From assembly GCF_000819725.1 (NCBI RefSeq), contig NZ_CDDH01000057.1, positions 1 through 64,000 of the forward strand: a stretch of DNA of 64,000 bases, read 5' to 3'. The notes under the pieces were generated by a model. It did no database searches. It was not told the DNA's origin and saw only the letters and a list, made by a program, of their open reading frames with translations. Position numbers and translations under genes: made by a program. Numbering within the stretch: position 1 is the stretch's first letter; each line of letters starts with the position of its first letter. This stretch comes from Aeromonas australiensis (GTDB lineage: Bacteria; Pseudomonadota; Gammaproteobacteria; Enterobacterales; Aeromonadaceae). Below, piece after piece: positions 33,254 to 41,706 of the stretch.

Positions 33254-34093
33254 ATGCGATTTGGTTCTTATTCTGTCCTGCCCGGTTTTGGCCCCACCTT
33301 GGGGTTCAGCCTGCTCTATCTGGGCCTGCTGGTGCTGTTGCCGCTCTCGGCCCTGGTGCTGTTTGCGATCAACAACCTGACCGCCGCCGAGTTCTGGCAG
33401 GTGATCGGTTCACCCCGGGTGCTCGCCTCCTTTCGCCTGAGCTTCGGTGCGGCCTTTGTCGCGGCGCTGCTCAATAGCCTGTTTGGCCTGATCCTGGCCT
33501 GGATCCTGGTGCGTTACACCTTCCCCGGTCGTCGTCTGGTGGATGCGCTGATCGACCTGCCATTTGCCATGCCGACCGCCGTCTCCGGCATCGCCCTGTG
33601 CGCCATCTTTGCCCCCAACGGCTGGATCGGCCAGTTGCTGGCGCCGCTCGGCATCCAGCTCGCCTACAACCCTATCGGGGTGGTCATCGCACTCACCTTT
33701 ATCGGATTGCCGTTTGTGGTGCGTACCCTGCAGCCGGTGCTGCGGGAGGCTGAAACCGAGCAAGAGGAGGCGGCCGCCAGCCTCGGCGCCGATCGCTGGC
33801 AGACCTTTCTGCGGGTGCTCTGGCCGACCCTGGTGCCTGCCCTGCTCACCGGTTTTGCGCTGGCGTTTGCCCGTGGGGTGGGGGAGTACGGCTCCGTCAT
33901 CTTCATCGCCGGCAACCTGCCGATGGTCTCGGAAATCGCGCCGCTGATGATCATGAGCCACCTGGAAGAGTATGACTACGCCGGTGCCTCCGCCATCGCC
34001 GTGGTGATGCTGCTGATTTCGTTCATTTTGTTACTGCTAATCAACAAGTTGCAGGCCTGGAGCTGGTCTCGCATCGGAGGGAGCCGGATATGA
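33254..34093 (+). CDS. cysT: Sulfate/thiosulfate ABC transporter permease CysT
   Basis: A 279-aa inner-membrane permease (also called CysU) with about six transmembrane helices. The EAA loop ETEQEEAAASLGADRWQTF (about 172-190) contacts CysA. ARGVGEYGSVIFIAGNLP (about 214-231) is typical of CysT. The ribosome site is weak at the chosen ATG. It forms the membrane channel with CysW. The 3' end overlaps cysW by 4 bp. Confidence 0.93.
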   Translation: MRFGSYSVLPGFGPTLGFSLLYLGLLVLLPLSALVLFAINNLTAAEFWQVIGSPRVLASFRLSFGAAFVAALLNSLFGLILAWILVRYTFPGRRLVDALIDLPFAMPTAVSGIALCAIFAPNGWIGQLLAPLGIQLAYNPIGVVIALTFIGLPFVVRTLQPVLREAETEQEEAAASLGADRWQTFLRVLWPTLVPALLTGFALAFARGVGEYGSVIFIAGNLPMVSEIAPLMIMSHLEEYDYAGASAIAVVMLLISFILLLLINKLQAWSWSRIGGSRI

Positions 34094-34980
34094 GTTCATC
34101 TGCTATCACCATTGAGGCGGCCTCTGTGGAGGCGACCCCCGCTCGCAAGGCACCGGTCGTGATCCGTGAACCCCAGTGGGTCAAGTGGCTGCTTATCACG
34201 GTCGGTTTGGGCTGGTTTGCCGCCCTGTTGCTGCTGCCGTTGGCCACCGTCTTTATTCAGGCGCTGACGCCGGGGCTCGCCTTCTTCTGGCACGCCATCA
34301 GCGAGCCGGATGCCTTGAGCGCCCTCGGTCTCACCGCGTTGGTGACCCTCTGCGCCGTTCCACTCAATCTGCTGTTCGGGATTGCGGCGGCCTGGGCTAT
34401 CGCCCGTTTCCGCTTCCCCGGTCGGCAGCTGCTCATCACCATCATCGATCTGCCCTTCTCGGTGTCGCCGGTGATCGCCGGTCTGATGCTGGTGTTGATG
34501 TTCGGCAGCCGCGGCTGGTTTGGTGACTGGCTGAGCGAGCACGACATCAAGATCATCTTCGCCACCCCGGGGATCATCCTGGCCACCACCTTCATTACCG
34601 TGCCCTTCGTGGTGCGCGAGCTGCTGCCCCAGATGGAGGCGCGCGGCCCGGAAGAGGAAGAAGCCGCCATCATGCTGGGGGCGAGCGGTCTGCAGATGTT
34701 CTGGCGCGTCACCCTGCCCGGCATTCGCTGGAGCCTGATGTATGGCCTGCTGCTCTGTACCGCCCGCGCGGTCGGGGAGTTTGGCGCGGTGTCGGTGGTC
34801 TCCGGCCATATTCGCGGCCAGACCAATACCCTGCCGCTGCATATCGAGATCCTCTACAACGAGTACCAGACCGGCGCCGCCTTTGCGGTGGCAAGCCTCT
34901 TGGCTCTGTTCGGGATCTTCACCCTGCTCGGGGAAACCCTGTTGGCCCGGCTGCGTGCCCAGCCCACCAAATCTCACTGA
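34090..34980 (+). CDS. cysW: Sulfate/thiosulfate ABC transporter permease CysW
   Basis: A 296-aa permease paired with CysT. The EAA loop is [20 protein letters not shown] (about 178-197) and the C-terminus has [20 protein letters not shown] and the family end [19 protein letters not shown]. About six transmembrane helices follow a ~35-residue polar N-terminus. It overlaps cysT (ATGA). Confidence 0.94.
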   Translation: MSSSAITIEAASVEATPARKAPVVIREPQWVKWLLITVGLGWFAALLLLPLATVFIQALTPGLAFFWHAISEPDALSALGLTALVTLCAVPLNLLFGIAAAWAIARFRFPGRQLLITIIDLPFSVSPVIAGLMLVLMFGSRGWFGDWLSEHDIKIIFATPGIILATTFITVPFVVRELLPQMEARGPEEEEAAIMLGASGLQMFWRVTLPGIRWSLMYGLLLCTARAVGEFGAVSVVSGHIRGQTNTLPLHIEILYNEYQTGAAFAVASLLALFGIFTLLGETLLARLRAQPTKSH

Positions 34981-35003
34981 ATTACCGTTTTAAAGAGGCA
35001 GCC

Positions 35004-36071
35004 ATGAGCATTCAGGTTCAACAACTCAACAAGCATTTCAATCAGTACGCGGCGCTGGCAGACATCAACCTCGACTTTCACGACGGTGAGCTGGTGGCCC
35101 TGCTTGGCCCTTCCGGTTGTGGCAAGACCACCTTGCTGCGGATCATCGCCGGGCTGGAGCAGGCCGATAGTGGCAGCGTCATCATCCGTGGTGAGGACGC
35201 CTCGGCTCTCCATGTGCGCGAGCGCAACGTCGGCTTCGTGTTTCAGCACTACGCCCTGTTTCGCCACATGACGGTGTTCGAAAACGTAGCGTTTGGCCTT
35301 AGGGTCAAACCGCGCAGTGAACGCCCGGCCGAGGCGGCCATTCGTGCCCGGGTCAAGGAGCTGCTGGATCTGGTGCAACTCAGCCATGTGGCCGAGCGCT
35401 ACCCGACCCAGCTCTCCGGCGGTCAGCGTCAGCGGGTCGCGCTGGCCCGAGCCTTGGCGGTTCAGCCCAAGGTACTGCTCTTGGACGAGCCCTTCGGCGC
35501 CCTCGATGCCCAAGTGCGCAAGGAGCTGCGCCGCTGGCTGCGCGAGCTGCACGACGAGTTACACGTCACCAGCCTGTTCGTCACCCACGATCAGGAGGAG
35601 GCGCTGGAGGTAGCGGATCGGGTGGTGTTGATGAACGCCGGACGGGTCGAGCAGATCGGCACCCCGGCCGAGGTCTACGACCAGCCCGCCAGCTCCTTCG
35701 TCCACAGCTTCCTCGGCAGCGTGAACCAGTTCCGCGGTCGGGTGGCGGAGCAGGGATTCGGTGTCGGCGAGCAACTGCTCGGCGGGCCGTCGGCTTCTCA
35801 TCTGGCCCACGGCAGTGCCGCCATCGCCTATGTTCGTCCCCATGAACTGGAGATTCTGCCAGCCGATGCGCCGGGCGGGATCCGCGCCACCATTACCCGT
35901 CTGCTGCCCATGGGACCACGCATTAGGGTGGAGCTGCGTGGCGATGGCGAGACCAAAGGGGCCCACTACGAGGCGGAGCTGACCAAGGAGGCGGCCAAGC
36001 TGTTTGCCCCGGGTCAGGGGGTGAAGCTGGTGGCCAGACAGGCGCAGTTCTATCCCGACTATCAGATTTGA
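35004..36071 (+). CDS. cysA: Sulfate/thiosulfate import ATP-binding protein CysA
   Basis: A 355-aa ABC ATPase. Walker [10 protein letters not shown] (about 35-43), signature [15 protein letters not shown] (about 138-152), Walker [13 protein letters not shown] (about 157-168), and the H-loop THDQEEALE. The C-terminal ~110 residues form a TOBE-like regulatory domain ([14 protein letters not shown]). AGAGG precedes the ATG, 23 nt after cysW. Confidence 0.96.
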   Translation: MSIQVQQLNKHFNQYAALADINLDFHDGELVALLGPSGCGKTTLLRIIAGLEQADSGSVIIRGEDASALHVRERNVGFVFQHYALFRHMTVFENVAFGLRVKPRSERPAEAAIRARVKELLDLVQLSHVAERYPTQLSGGQRQRVALARALAVQPKVLLLDEPFGALDAQVRKELRRWLRELHDELHVTSLFVTHDQEEALEVADRVVLMNAGRVEQIGTPAEVYDQPASSFVHSFLGSVNQFRGRVAEQGFGVGEQLLGGPSASHLAHGSAAIAYVRPHELEILPADAPGGIRATITRLLPMGPRIRVELRGDGETKGAHYEAELTKEAAKLFAPGQGVKLVARQAQFYPDYQI

Positions 36072-36194
36072 TGCTGTGTTGCGGGCGGTGTGGCCGCCCG
36101 GTTCAGGCGCTCTGCCGGGGCATGATCCGGCCAAATAACAAAAATGAGAGGGGCGAGCAGATTGTGTCGCCCACTCTTCGCAGGAGGCGACAAG

Positions 36195-37142
36195 GTGAAT
36201 TTCCAGCAGTTACGTATTATCCGGGAGGCTGCGCGGCGGGATTACAACCTGACCGAGGTGGCCAATGCCCTTTTTACCTCGCAATCCGGGGTGAGTCGCC
36301 ATATCCGCGAGCTGGAAGAGGAGCTCGGTATCGAGCTCTTTATCCGCTACGGTAAGCGGCTGCTCGGTATGACCGAGCCTGGCAAGGAGCTGCTGGTGAT
36401 TGCCGAGCGCATTCTCAATGACGCCAACAACATCCGCAAACTGGCCAGCACCTTTGCCAACCGCGACTCGGGCCGCTTGCTGGTGGCGACCACCCATACC
36501 CAGGCCCGCTATGCCCTGCCGCGGGTGGTGAAGGCGTTTCGCGAGCAGTTTCCGCTGGTGCAGCTGGAGCTGCGTCAGGGCAGCCCGGAGGAGATAGTGC
36601 GGCTGGTGCAGACCGGCGAGGTGGATATCGGCATCAGCAGCGAGCAGCTCGACAAGAGCGAAGGGGTGGTGGCATTCCCCTACTACCGCTGGCACCACAA
36701 TATCGTGGTGCCCGAGCAACATCCGTTGGCAGGCGAGCGGGATCTGACGCTGGCGGCGCTGGCCAACTGGCCTATCGTCACCTATCAAGCCGGGTTGACC
36801 GGGCGGGTGCGGGTGGATGAGGCGTTTGCTGCGGCTGGCATCGAGCCGCAGATCCTGCTGACGGCGCAGGACTCCGATGTCATCAAGACCTATGTCGAGC
36901 TGGAGATGGGGGTCGGCATACTGGCCGATATGGCGTTCGACACCCAGCGCGATCAGGGGCTGGTGCAGCTCGATGGCAGCCATCTGTTTGCCCCCCACAC
37001 CGCCTGGATTGGCCTCAAGCAGGGGCAGTTCCAGCACAACTTTGCCTGGCAGTTTATCCAGCTCTGCAACCCCGAGCTGGCGCTGGCGGATATTCAGGCC
37101 CGCGCCATGGGCAGCGAGCCCGCCCTCGACTTCCAGATTTGA
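36195..37142 (+). CDS. CysB-family LysR-type regulator
   Basis: A 315-aa LysR-type protein. I use GTG 36195, which follows AGGAGG at ideal spacing (start MNFQQLRIIREAARRDYNLT). The winged helix covers about residues 1-60 (TSQSGVSRHIRELEEELG). The effector domain has ATTHTQARYALPRVVKAF (about 93-110), ELRQGSPEEI, and DSDVIKTYVELEMGVGI, which are hallmarks of CysB/Cbl; in CysB these bind N-acetylserine or sulfate. Located directly after cysA on the same strand, it likely controls the sulfate transport genes. It could be CysB itself or a Cbl-like paralogue. Confidence 0.88.
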   Translation: MNFQQLRIIREAARRDYNLTEVANALFTSQSGVSRHIRELEEELGIELFIRYGKRLLGMTEPGKELLVIAERILNDANNIRKLASTFANRDSGRLLVATTHTQARYALPRVVKAFREQFPLVQLELRQGSPEEIVRLVQTGEVDIGISSEQLDKSEGVVAFPYYRWHHNIVVPEQHPLAGERDLTLAALANWPIVTYQAGLTGRVRVDEAFAAAGIEPQILLTAQDSDVIKTYVELEMGVGILADMAFDTQRDQGLVQLDGSHLFAPHTAWIGLKQGQFQHNFAWQFIQLCNPELALADIQARAMGSEPALDFQI

Positions 37143-37159
37143 ATCGGAAGAGATGACAG

Positions 37160-37184
37160 AAGGGGAGCCAATGGCTCCCCTTCC
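37160..37184 (+). terminator. Hairpin after the CysB-family gene
   Basis: Perfect 11-bp stem AAGGGGAGCCA/TGGCTCCCCTT followed by CCTTATTG, 17 nt past the stop. The T-tract is weak. Confidence 0.6.
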
Positions 37185-37336
37185 TTATTGCTGGCAGATG
37201 AGATTGCCAGCGAAAACAGACGGCTTCATATGAATTTTTTCACTTAGGTTTGCCAGTTAATTTTGTTTGTTATCCGGTACTTGGGTTGCAGGATGGAATA
37301 AGTGACTGACCAAAGTCGATCCATTCAGGATAAAGC

Positions 37337-38548
37337 ATGCCGTATAGCTACCTATCACATCTGCGTTGCAGCAAGAGTGGCGAGATCCATGAGGCTGACC
37401 AGCCCTGGCAACTGAGCCGGGCAGGTGCGCCACTGCTGGCCAGCTACGATCTCGATGCGCTGAAGCGAGCATGGCACCCGGCGGCATTGCTGGGGCGCCC
37501 GGCCAGCCTGTGGCGTTATCACGAGTTGCTGCCGGTACGGGATCCCGCCCACGTTGTGACGCTGGGGGAGGGATTCACCCCACTGCTACGGCTGCCTACG
37601 CTGGGCAAGCAGATCGGTATTCCGGATCTCTGGATGAAGGATGAGAGCGTCATCCCCACCGGATCTTTCAAGGCTCGTGGTGCAGCGGTGGGCATCTCCC
37701 GCGCGCGTGAACTCGGCGTCACTCACTTCGCCATGCCGACCAACGGCAACGCAGGCGCTGCATGGGCGCTCTACGGTGCCCGTGCCGGACTGCGCAGCAC
37801 CATCGTTATGCCGCAGGCAGCCCCCGCCATCACTCGACTGGAGACCTCTCTCGCCGGTTCCCGTCTATATCTGGTGGATGGCCTTATCAGCGACGCCGGT
37901 CGTCAGGTGGCGCAGGCGGTAGCGGAGCAATCCCTGTTTGACGCCTCAACCCTGAAGGAGCCCTACCGGATTGAGGGCAAGAAGACCATGGGGCTGGAGA
38001 TTGCCGAACAGCTGGGCTGGACCCTGCCGGATGTGATCATCTATCCGACCGGTGGCGGGGTCGGCCTCATCGGTATCTACAAGGCGCTGCGCGAGCTGCA
38101 GGAGCTGGGCTGGGTCAAGGGCGCGTTGCCCAGACTGGTCGCGGTACAGGCGAGTGGCTGCGCGCCCATCGTACAGGCGTGGCAACAGAGAGCCACCGAA
38201 TCGAGCTTCTGGCCCGACTCCCAAACGCTGGCGTTCGGCATCAATGTACCCAAGGCGCTGGGGGATTTTCTGGTGCTGGACGCCCTTTATCGCACCGAGG
38301 GTTGCGCCATCGCGGTGGATGACAAGGCCATCCAGAGCGAGATCCGCCAGCTTGCCTCTCGCGAGGGCAGTTTTGTCTGCCCTGAGGGGGCCGCTGCGTT
38401 TGCTGCTGCTCGTCAACTGCGCGAGGCTGGCTGGATCCGTGGGGGAGAGCAGGTCGTGGTGCTCAATACCGGTACCGGCATCAAGTACCCGGATGCGATC
38501 ACTGTGCTGCCCCAGCGTCTGCAGCGTGACGGGAGGATCCCGGCATGA
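37337..38548 (+). CDS. Threonine-synthase-like PLP-dependent enzyme
   Basis: A 403-aa fold-type II PLP enzyme related to class 2 threonine synthase (ThrC). The PLP lysine is in PTGSFKARG (about 110-118), the phosphate loop in PTGGGVGLIG (about 237-246), and TLGEGFTPLLRLP (about 74-86) is typical. Homologues usually begin with a CxxCG zinc knuckle. Here only LRCSKSGE remains, so that site is lost. It is the first gene of an apparent operon with an amino-acid ABC transporter (4-bp overlap with the next gene). That points to a catabolic or salvage reaction on the imported amino acid rather than threonine synthesis. The substrate is unknown. Confidence 0.82.
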   Translation: MPYSYLSHLRCSKSGEIHEADQPWQLSRAGAPLLASYDLDALKRAWHPAALLGRPASLWRYHELLPVRDPAHVVTLGEGFTPLLRLPTLGKQIGIPDLWMKDESVIPTGSFKARGAAVGISRARELGVTHFAMPTNGNAGAAWALYGARAGLRSTIVMPQAAPAITRLETSLAGSRLYLVDGLISDAGRQVAQAVAEQSLFDASTLKEPYRIEGKKTMGLEIAEQLGWTLPDVIIYPTGGGVGLIGIYKALRELQELGWVKGALPRLVAVQASGCAPIVQAWQQRATESSFWPDSQTLAFGINVPKALGDFLVLDALYRTEGCAIAVDDKAIQSEIRQLASREGSFVCPEGAAAFAAARQLREAGWIRGGEQVVVLNTGTGIKYPDAITVLPQRLQRDGRIPA

Positions 38549-39210
38549 ATCTGGATCTGCCCTTTATCGTCACAACGCTGCCCGCCTTCGGCAAGGCGGT
38601 CTGGGTCACCTTGCAGCTGGGAACCATAGTGATCCTCACTTCGCTGGCGGTCGCCCTGCTCAACGTCGCCCTGCTGAGCCTGCACAAGCGGCCGCTCAGC
38701 GCCCTGATCCGCGGATATGTCGAGCTGGCCCGCAACACGCCGCTGCTGATCCAGCTCTTCTTCCTCTATTTCGGGCTGCCTGCGCTCGGCTTGTCGCTCT
38801 CCGGGTTTACTACCGCGGTGATTGCCATGACCTTCCTCGGCGGTGGTTATCTGACCGAGGCCCTGCGGGCGGGCATTCAGGCGGTGCCCGCCAGTCAGCT
38901 GGAGGCTGGCAGGGCCATCGGGCTTTCTCGCTGGCAACTGCTGCGCCACGTGCAGTTGCCCCAGGCCTGGCTCGCCAGTCTGCCCGCGCTGTTTGCCAAC
39001 TTCATCTTTCTGCTCAAGGAGACGACGGTGGCCTCGGCGGTAGCGGTGCCAGAGCTGCTCTACACCACCAAGAATTACATCGCCCTCTACTACAAGACCT
39101 ACGAGATGCTGGTGGTGCTGACCTTGATGTGCGTGCTGATCTTTCTGCCGCTCTCTCTCGTTCTGCGCGTCGTTGAAAGGAGGCTGCAACATGGTCAGTT
39201 CGGTCACTGA
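38545..39210 (+). CDS. Polar amino acid ABC transporter permease (first)
   Basis: A 221-aa HisMQ-family permease with about five transmembrane helices. The EAA-type loop is AGRAIGLSRWQLLRHVQLPQA (about 131-151) and the ELARNTPLLIQLFFLYFGLP segment (about 59-78) is a family hallmark. It overlaps the upstream PLP-enzyme gene by 4 bp and forms a heterodimer with the next permease. Confidence 0.92.
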   Translation: MNLDLPFIVTTLPAFGKAVWVTLQLGTIVILTSLAVALLNVALLSLHKRPLSALIRGYVELARNTPLLIQLFFLYFGLPALGLSLSGFTTAVIAMTFLGGGYLTEALRAGIQAVPASQLEAGRAIGLSRWQLLRHVQLPQAWLASLPALFANFIFLLKETTVASAVAVPELLYTTKNYIALYYKTYEMLVVLTLMCVLIFLPLSLVLRVVERRLQHGQFGH

Positions 39211-39302
39211 ATCGCTGATGCAGGCGAGGATCCCGATGTGGGCACTTATCTTCCAGCTGCCACCGTCTCTCGTCACCAAGATGGAGGAAAGGAGGGCTCA
39301 AT

Positions 39303-39965
39303 ATGGCCAGTGAAATTTCTGAACAGCTGACGCAGGCGCTGCCACTGCTGGCGGTGGGCGCGGGTCAGACCCTCGCCATCTCGCTGCTGGCCATCCTGTT
39401 TGCCACTCTCGGCGGTGTCGCTTACGGCGTGTTGGCACAACAGGGTAGCCGGTTGGTGCGGGGGCTGCTGCGGCTTTATCTCGAGCTGTTTCGGGTGGTG
39501 CCGGTGCTGGTGTGGCTCTATCTCTTTTTCTTCGGGTTGCCGATCTTTTTCGGCCTCGATATTCCGGCCTTCTGGTGCGCCGTGCTGGTACTCGCCCTCT
39601 GGGGCGCTAGCGAGGTGGGGGAGGTGGTGCGCGGTGGCCTCAACTCCCTCGCCCGTGGTCAGCAGGAGGCCGGGTTGGCGCTCGGGCTCTCGACCTGGCA
39701 GCTCTATCGCCATGTGTTGCTGCCGCAGGCGTTGCAGCGGCTGACGCCGCCGACCATCAACATCTACACCCGCATCATCAAGACCAGTTCGCTGGCGGTG
39801 CTGATCGGGGTGGTGGAAGTGATCAAGGTGGGCCAGCAGATCATCGAGCGCACCTATGGCTCGCTGCTTATTTACGGTCTGCTGTTTCTGTTCTTTTTTC
39901 TGGTCTGCTATCCGCTCTCGCTTGCCTCGCGCCGGCTGGAGCAACAATGGGGTAATGCGGTATGA
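39303..39965 (+). CDS. Polar amino acid ABC transporter permease (second)
   Basis: A 220-aa HisMQ-family permease. LELFRVVPVLVWLYLFFFGLP (about 60-80) and the loop LALGLSTWQLYRHVLLPQAL (about 125-144) identify the family. Start after GGAGG. The 92-nt gap to the first permease carries no additional gene. It overlaps the ATPase gene by 4 bp. Confidence 0.92.
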   Translation: MASEISEQLTQALPLLAVGAGQTLAISLLAILFATLGGVAYGVLAQQGSRLVRGLLRLYLELFRVVPVLVWLYLFFFGLPIFFGLDIPAFWCAVLVLALWGASEVGEVVRGGLNSLARGQQEAGLALGLSTWQLYRHVLLPQALQRLTPPTINIYTRIIKTSSLAVLIGVVEVIKVGQQIIERTYGSLLIYGLLFLFFFLVCYPLSLASRRLEQQWGNAV

Positions 39966-40723
39966 CACCTCTGCTTGAACTCGGTTCTGTCAGTAAACAG
40001 TTCGGCCCGAATCTGGTGCTGGATCGGATCAGCCTCAGCGTGCGCGCTGGGGAGGTGATCGTCATCCTGGGGCCGAGCGGCTGCGGCAAGAGCACCTTGT
40101 TGCGCACTCTCAACGGGCTCGAACCCATTCAGGGGGGCGAGATCCGCTTCGATGGTGTGCTGCTGGATGGTGCCACCGACTGGCAGCGGGTGCGCCAGCG
40201 GATCGGCATGGTGTTCCAGAACTATCACCTCTTCCCCAACCTGACGGTGCTGGAAAACGTGCTGCTTGGCCCCCTGCAGGTGCAAAAGCGGGAGCGGGCA
40301 GAGGCGCTGCTGCAAGCCGAGCAGCTGCTGAACCGCATCGGCCTGTGGGAGCGGCGCCATGACTATCCGCGCCAGCTCTCCGGCGGCCAGCAGCAGCGCA
40401 TCGCCATCGTGCGGGCGCTGTGCATGAACCCGCAGGTGATGCTGTTTGACGAGGTAACCGCCGCCCTCGACCCCGAGATGGTGCAGGAGGTGCTGGAGGT
40501 GATCCGCGATCTCGCCGGCAGCGGCATGACCCTGCTTATCGTCACCCACGAGCTGGCCTTCGCCCGGGCTGTGGCGGATCGCATCGTCTTCATGGATGGC
40601 GGCCACATTCTGGAGCAGGCCGCACCCCACCAATTTTTCGACAATCCCAGGAGCCAGCGTGCGCGCCAGTTCCTCGCCAAGTTTTCTTATACAAATGTCA
40701 TCAAACGAAAGGAGTCAGCATGA
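39962..40723 (+). CDS. Polar amino acid ABC transporter ATP-binding protein
   Basis: A 253-aa ATPase of the GlnQ/HisP class. Walker A GPSGCGKST (about 38-46), signature LSGGQQQRIAIVRAL (about 139-153), Walker B VMLFDEVTAALDPEMV (about 159-174), THELAFAR H-loop (about 194-201). Note DEVTAALD rather than the usual DEPTSALD. It overlaps its neighbours by 4 bp on both sides. Confidence 0.95.
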   Translation: MTPLLELGSVSKQFGPNLVLDRISLSVRAGEVIVILGPSGCGKSTLLRTLNGLEPIQGGEIRFDGVLLDGATDWQRVRQRIGMVFQNYHLFPNLTVLENVLLGPLQVQKRERAEALLQAEQLLNRIGLWERRHDYPRQLSGGQQQRIAIVRALCMNPQVMLFDEVTAALDPEMVQEVLEVIRDLAGSGMTLLIVTHELAFARAVADRIVFMDGGHILEQAAPHQFFDNPRSQRARQFLAKFSYTNVIKRKESA

Positions 40724-41556
40724 AAAAAATCACCTCGGTTCTGCTTAGTGCCTTATTGGGACTGGGTATCGCAAGTGGCGCCGCCCATGCGGCGGACGGT
40801 TCTCTCGACAAGATCAAGGCGCGGGACAAGCTCATCGTCGGCGTCTTCACCGACAAGCCGCCGTTTGGCTACGTGGACGAGAAGGGGAACTACGTCGGTT
40901 TTGACACCGATCTCGGCCGCCGCTTCGCCAAGGATCTGCTGGGGGACGAGAACAAGATCGAGTTCGTGGCGGTGGAGCCTGCCAGCCGCATCCCCTTCCT
41001 GCAGAGCGACAAGGTGGATCTGATCCTCGCCAATATGACGGTGACCCCGGAGCGGCGCGAGGTGGTGGATTTCACCAACCCGAACCTGCGAGTGGCGGTA
41101 CAGGTGCTGGTGCCGGAAGGGAGTCCGGCCAAGAAGCTCGATGATCTGGCCAGCAAGACCCTGATCGTGACCACCGGCACCACGGCCGACATCTGGCTGA
41201 CCCGCAACCACCCGGAGTGGAAGGTACTCAAGTTCGAGAAGAACACCGAATCTTTGCAGGCGCTGGCGCAGGGCCGTGGTGACGCCTATGCCCAGGACAA
41301 TCTGGTGCTGTTCAGCTGGGCCAAGGAGAATCCGGGCTATCGGGTACTGCCCGAAAAACTGGGTTCGGAAGATCCCATCGCCCCGGCGGTGAAGAAGGGC
41401 AATATCGAGCTGCGTGACTGGGTCAACGACCGTCTCGCCAAGCTGGGTGAGGAGAAGTACCTGCTGAAACTCTATGACCAGTATGTGCGTGACAAGCTGA
41501 GCCCTGATACCGATCCGAATGATGTGATCGTCGAAGGAGGAAAATGGCAGGGTTAA
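40720..41556 (+). CDS. Amino-acid-binding protein of the ABC transporter (CjaA-like)
   Basis: A 278-aa periplasmic solute-binding protein (SBP family 3) with signal peptide cleaved after about residue 24 (AAHA/ADG). KLIVGVFTDKPPFGYVDEKG and GFDTDLGRRFAKDLLGDENK, VEPASRIPFLQSDKVDLILA and TTGTTADIWLTRNHP closely follow Campylobacter CjaA, a cysteine-binding protein, as I remember it. A cysteine or cystine ligand is therefore plausible and agrees with the adjoining sulfate transport genes. AAGGAG precedes the ATG. Last gene of the operon. Confidence 0.88.
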   Translation: MKKITSVLLSALLGLGIASGAAHAADGSLDKIKARDKLIVGVFTDKPPFGYVDEKGNYVGFDTDLGRRFAKDLLGDENKIEFVAVEPASRIPFLQSDKVDLILANMTVTPERREVVDFTNPNLRVAVQVLVPEGSPAKKLDDLASKTLIVTTGTTADIWLTRNHPEWKVLKFEKNTESLQALAQGRGDAYAQDNLVLFSWAKENPGYRVLPEKLGSEDPIAPAVKKGNIELRDWVNDRLAKLGEEKYLLKLYDQYVRDKLSPDTDPNDVIVEGGKWQG

Positions 41557-41656
41557 TGGACAACCCCTGTTTTGAAGAGTGTGTTGAGTGTGTGAAGTAA
41601 GTGAAGAGTGAGGTCTTGGTTCCGTTGGTATGCAAACCGCAAGGTTTGATTTTTCC

Positions 41657-41689
41657 GGGCGTCCCCTGCTAGAGAGGACGCCCTTTTTT
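41657..41689 (+). terminator. Terminator of the amino-acid ABC operon
   Basis: 8-bp stem GGGCGTCC/GGACGCCC with an 11-nt loop, then TTTTTTA. Confidence 0.9.
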
Positions 41690-41706
41690 ATGTGCCCAAG
41701 CGTGGG

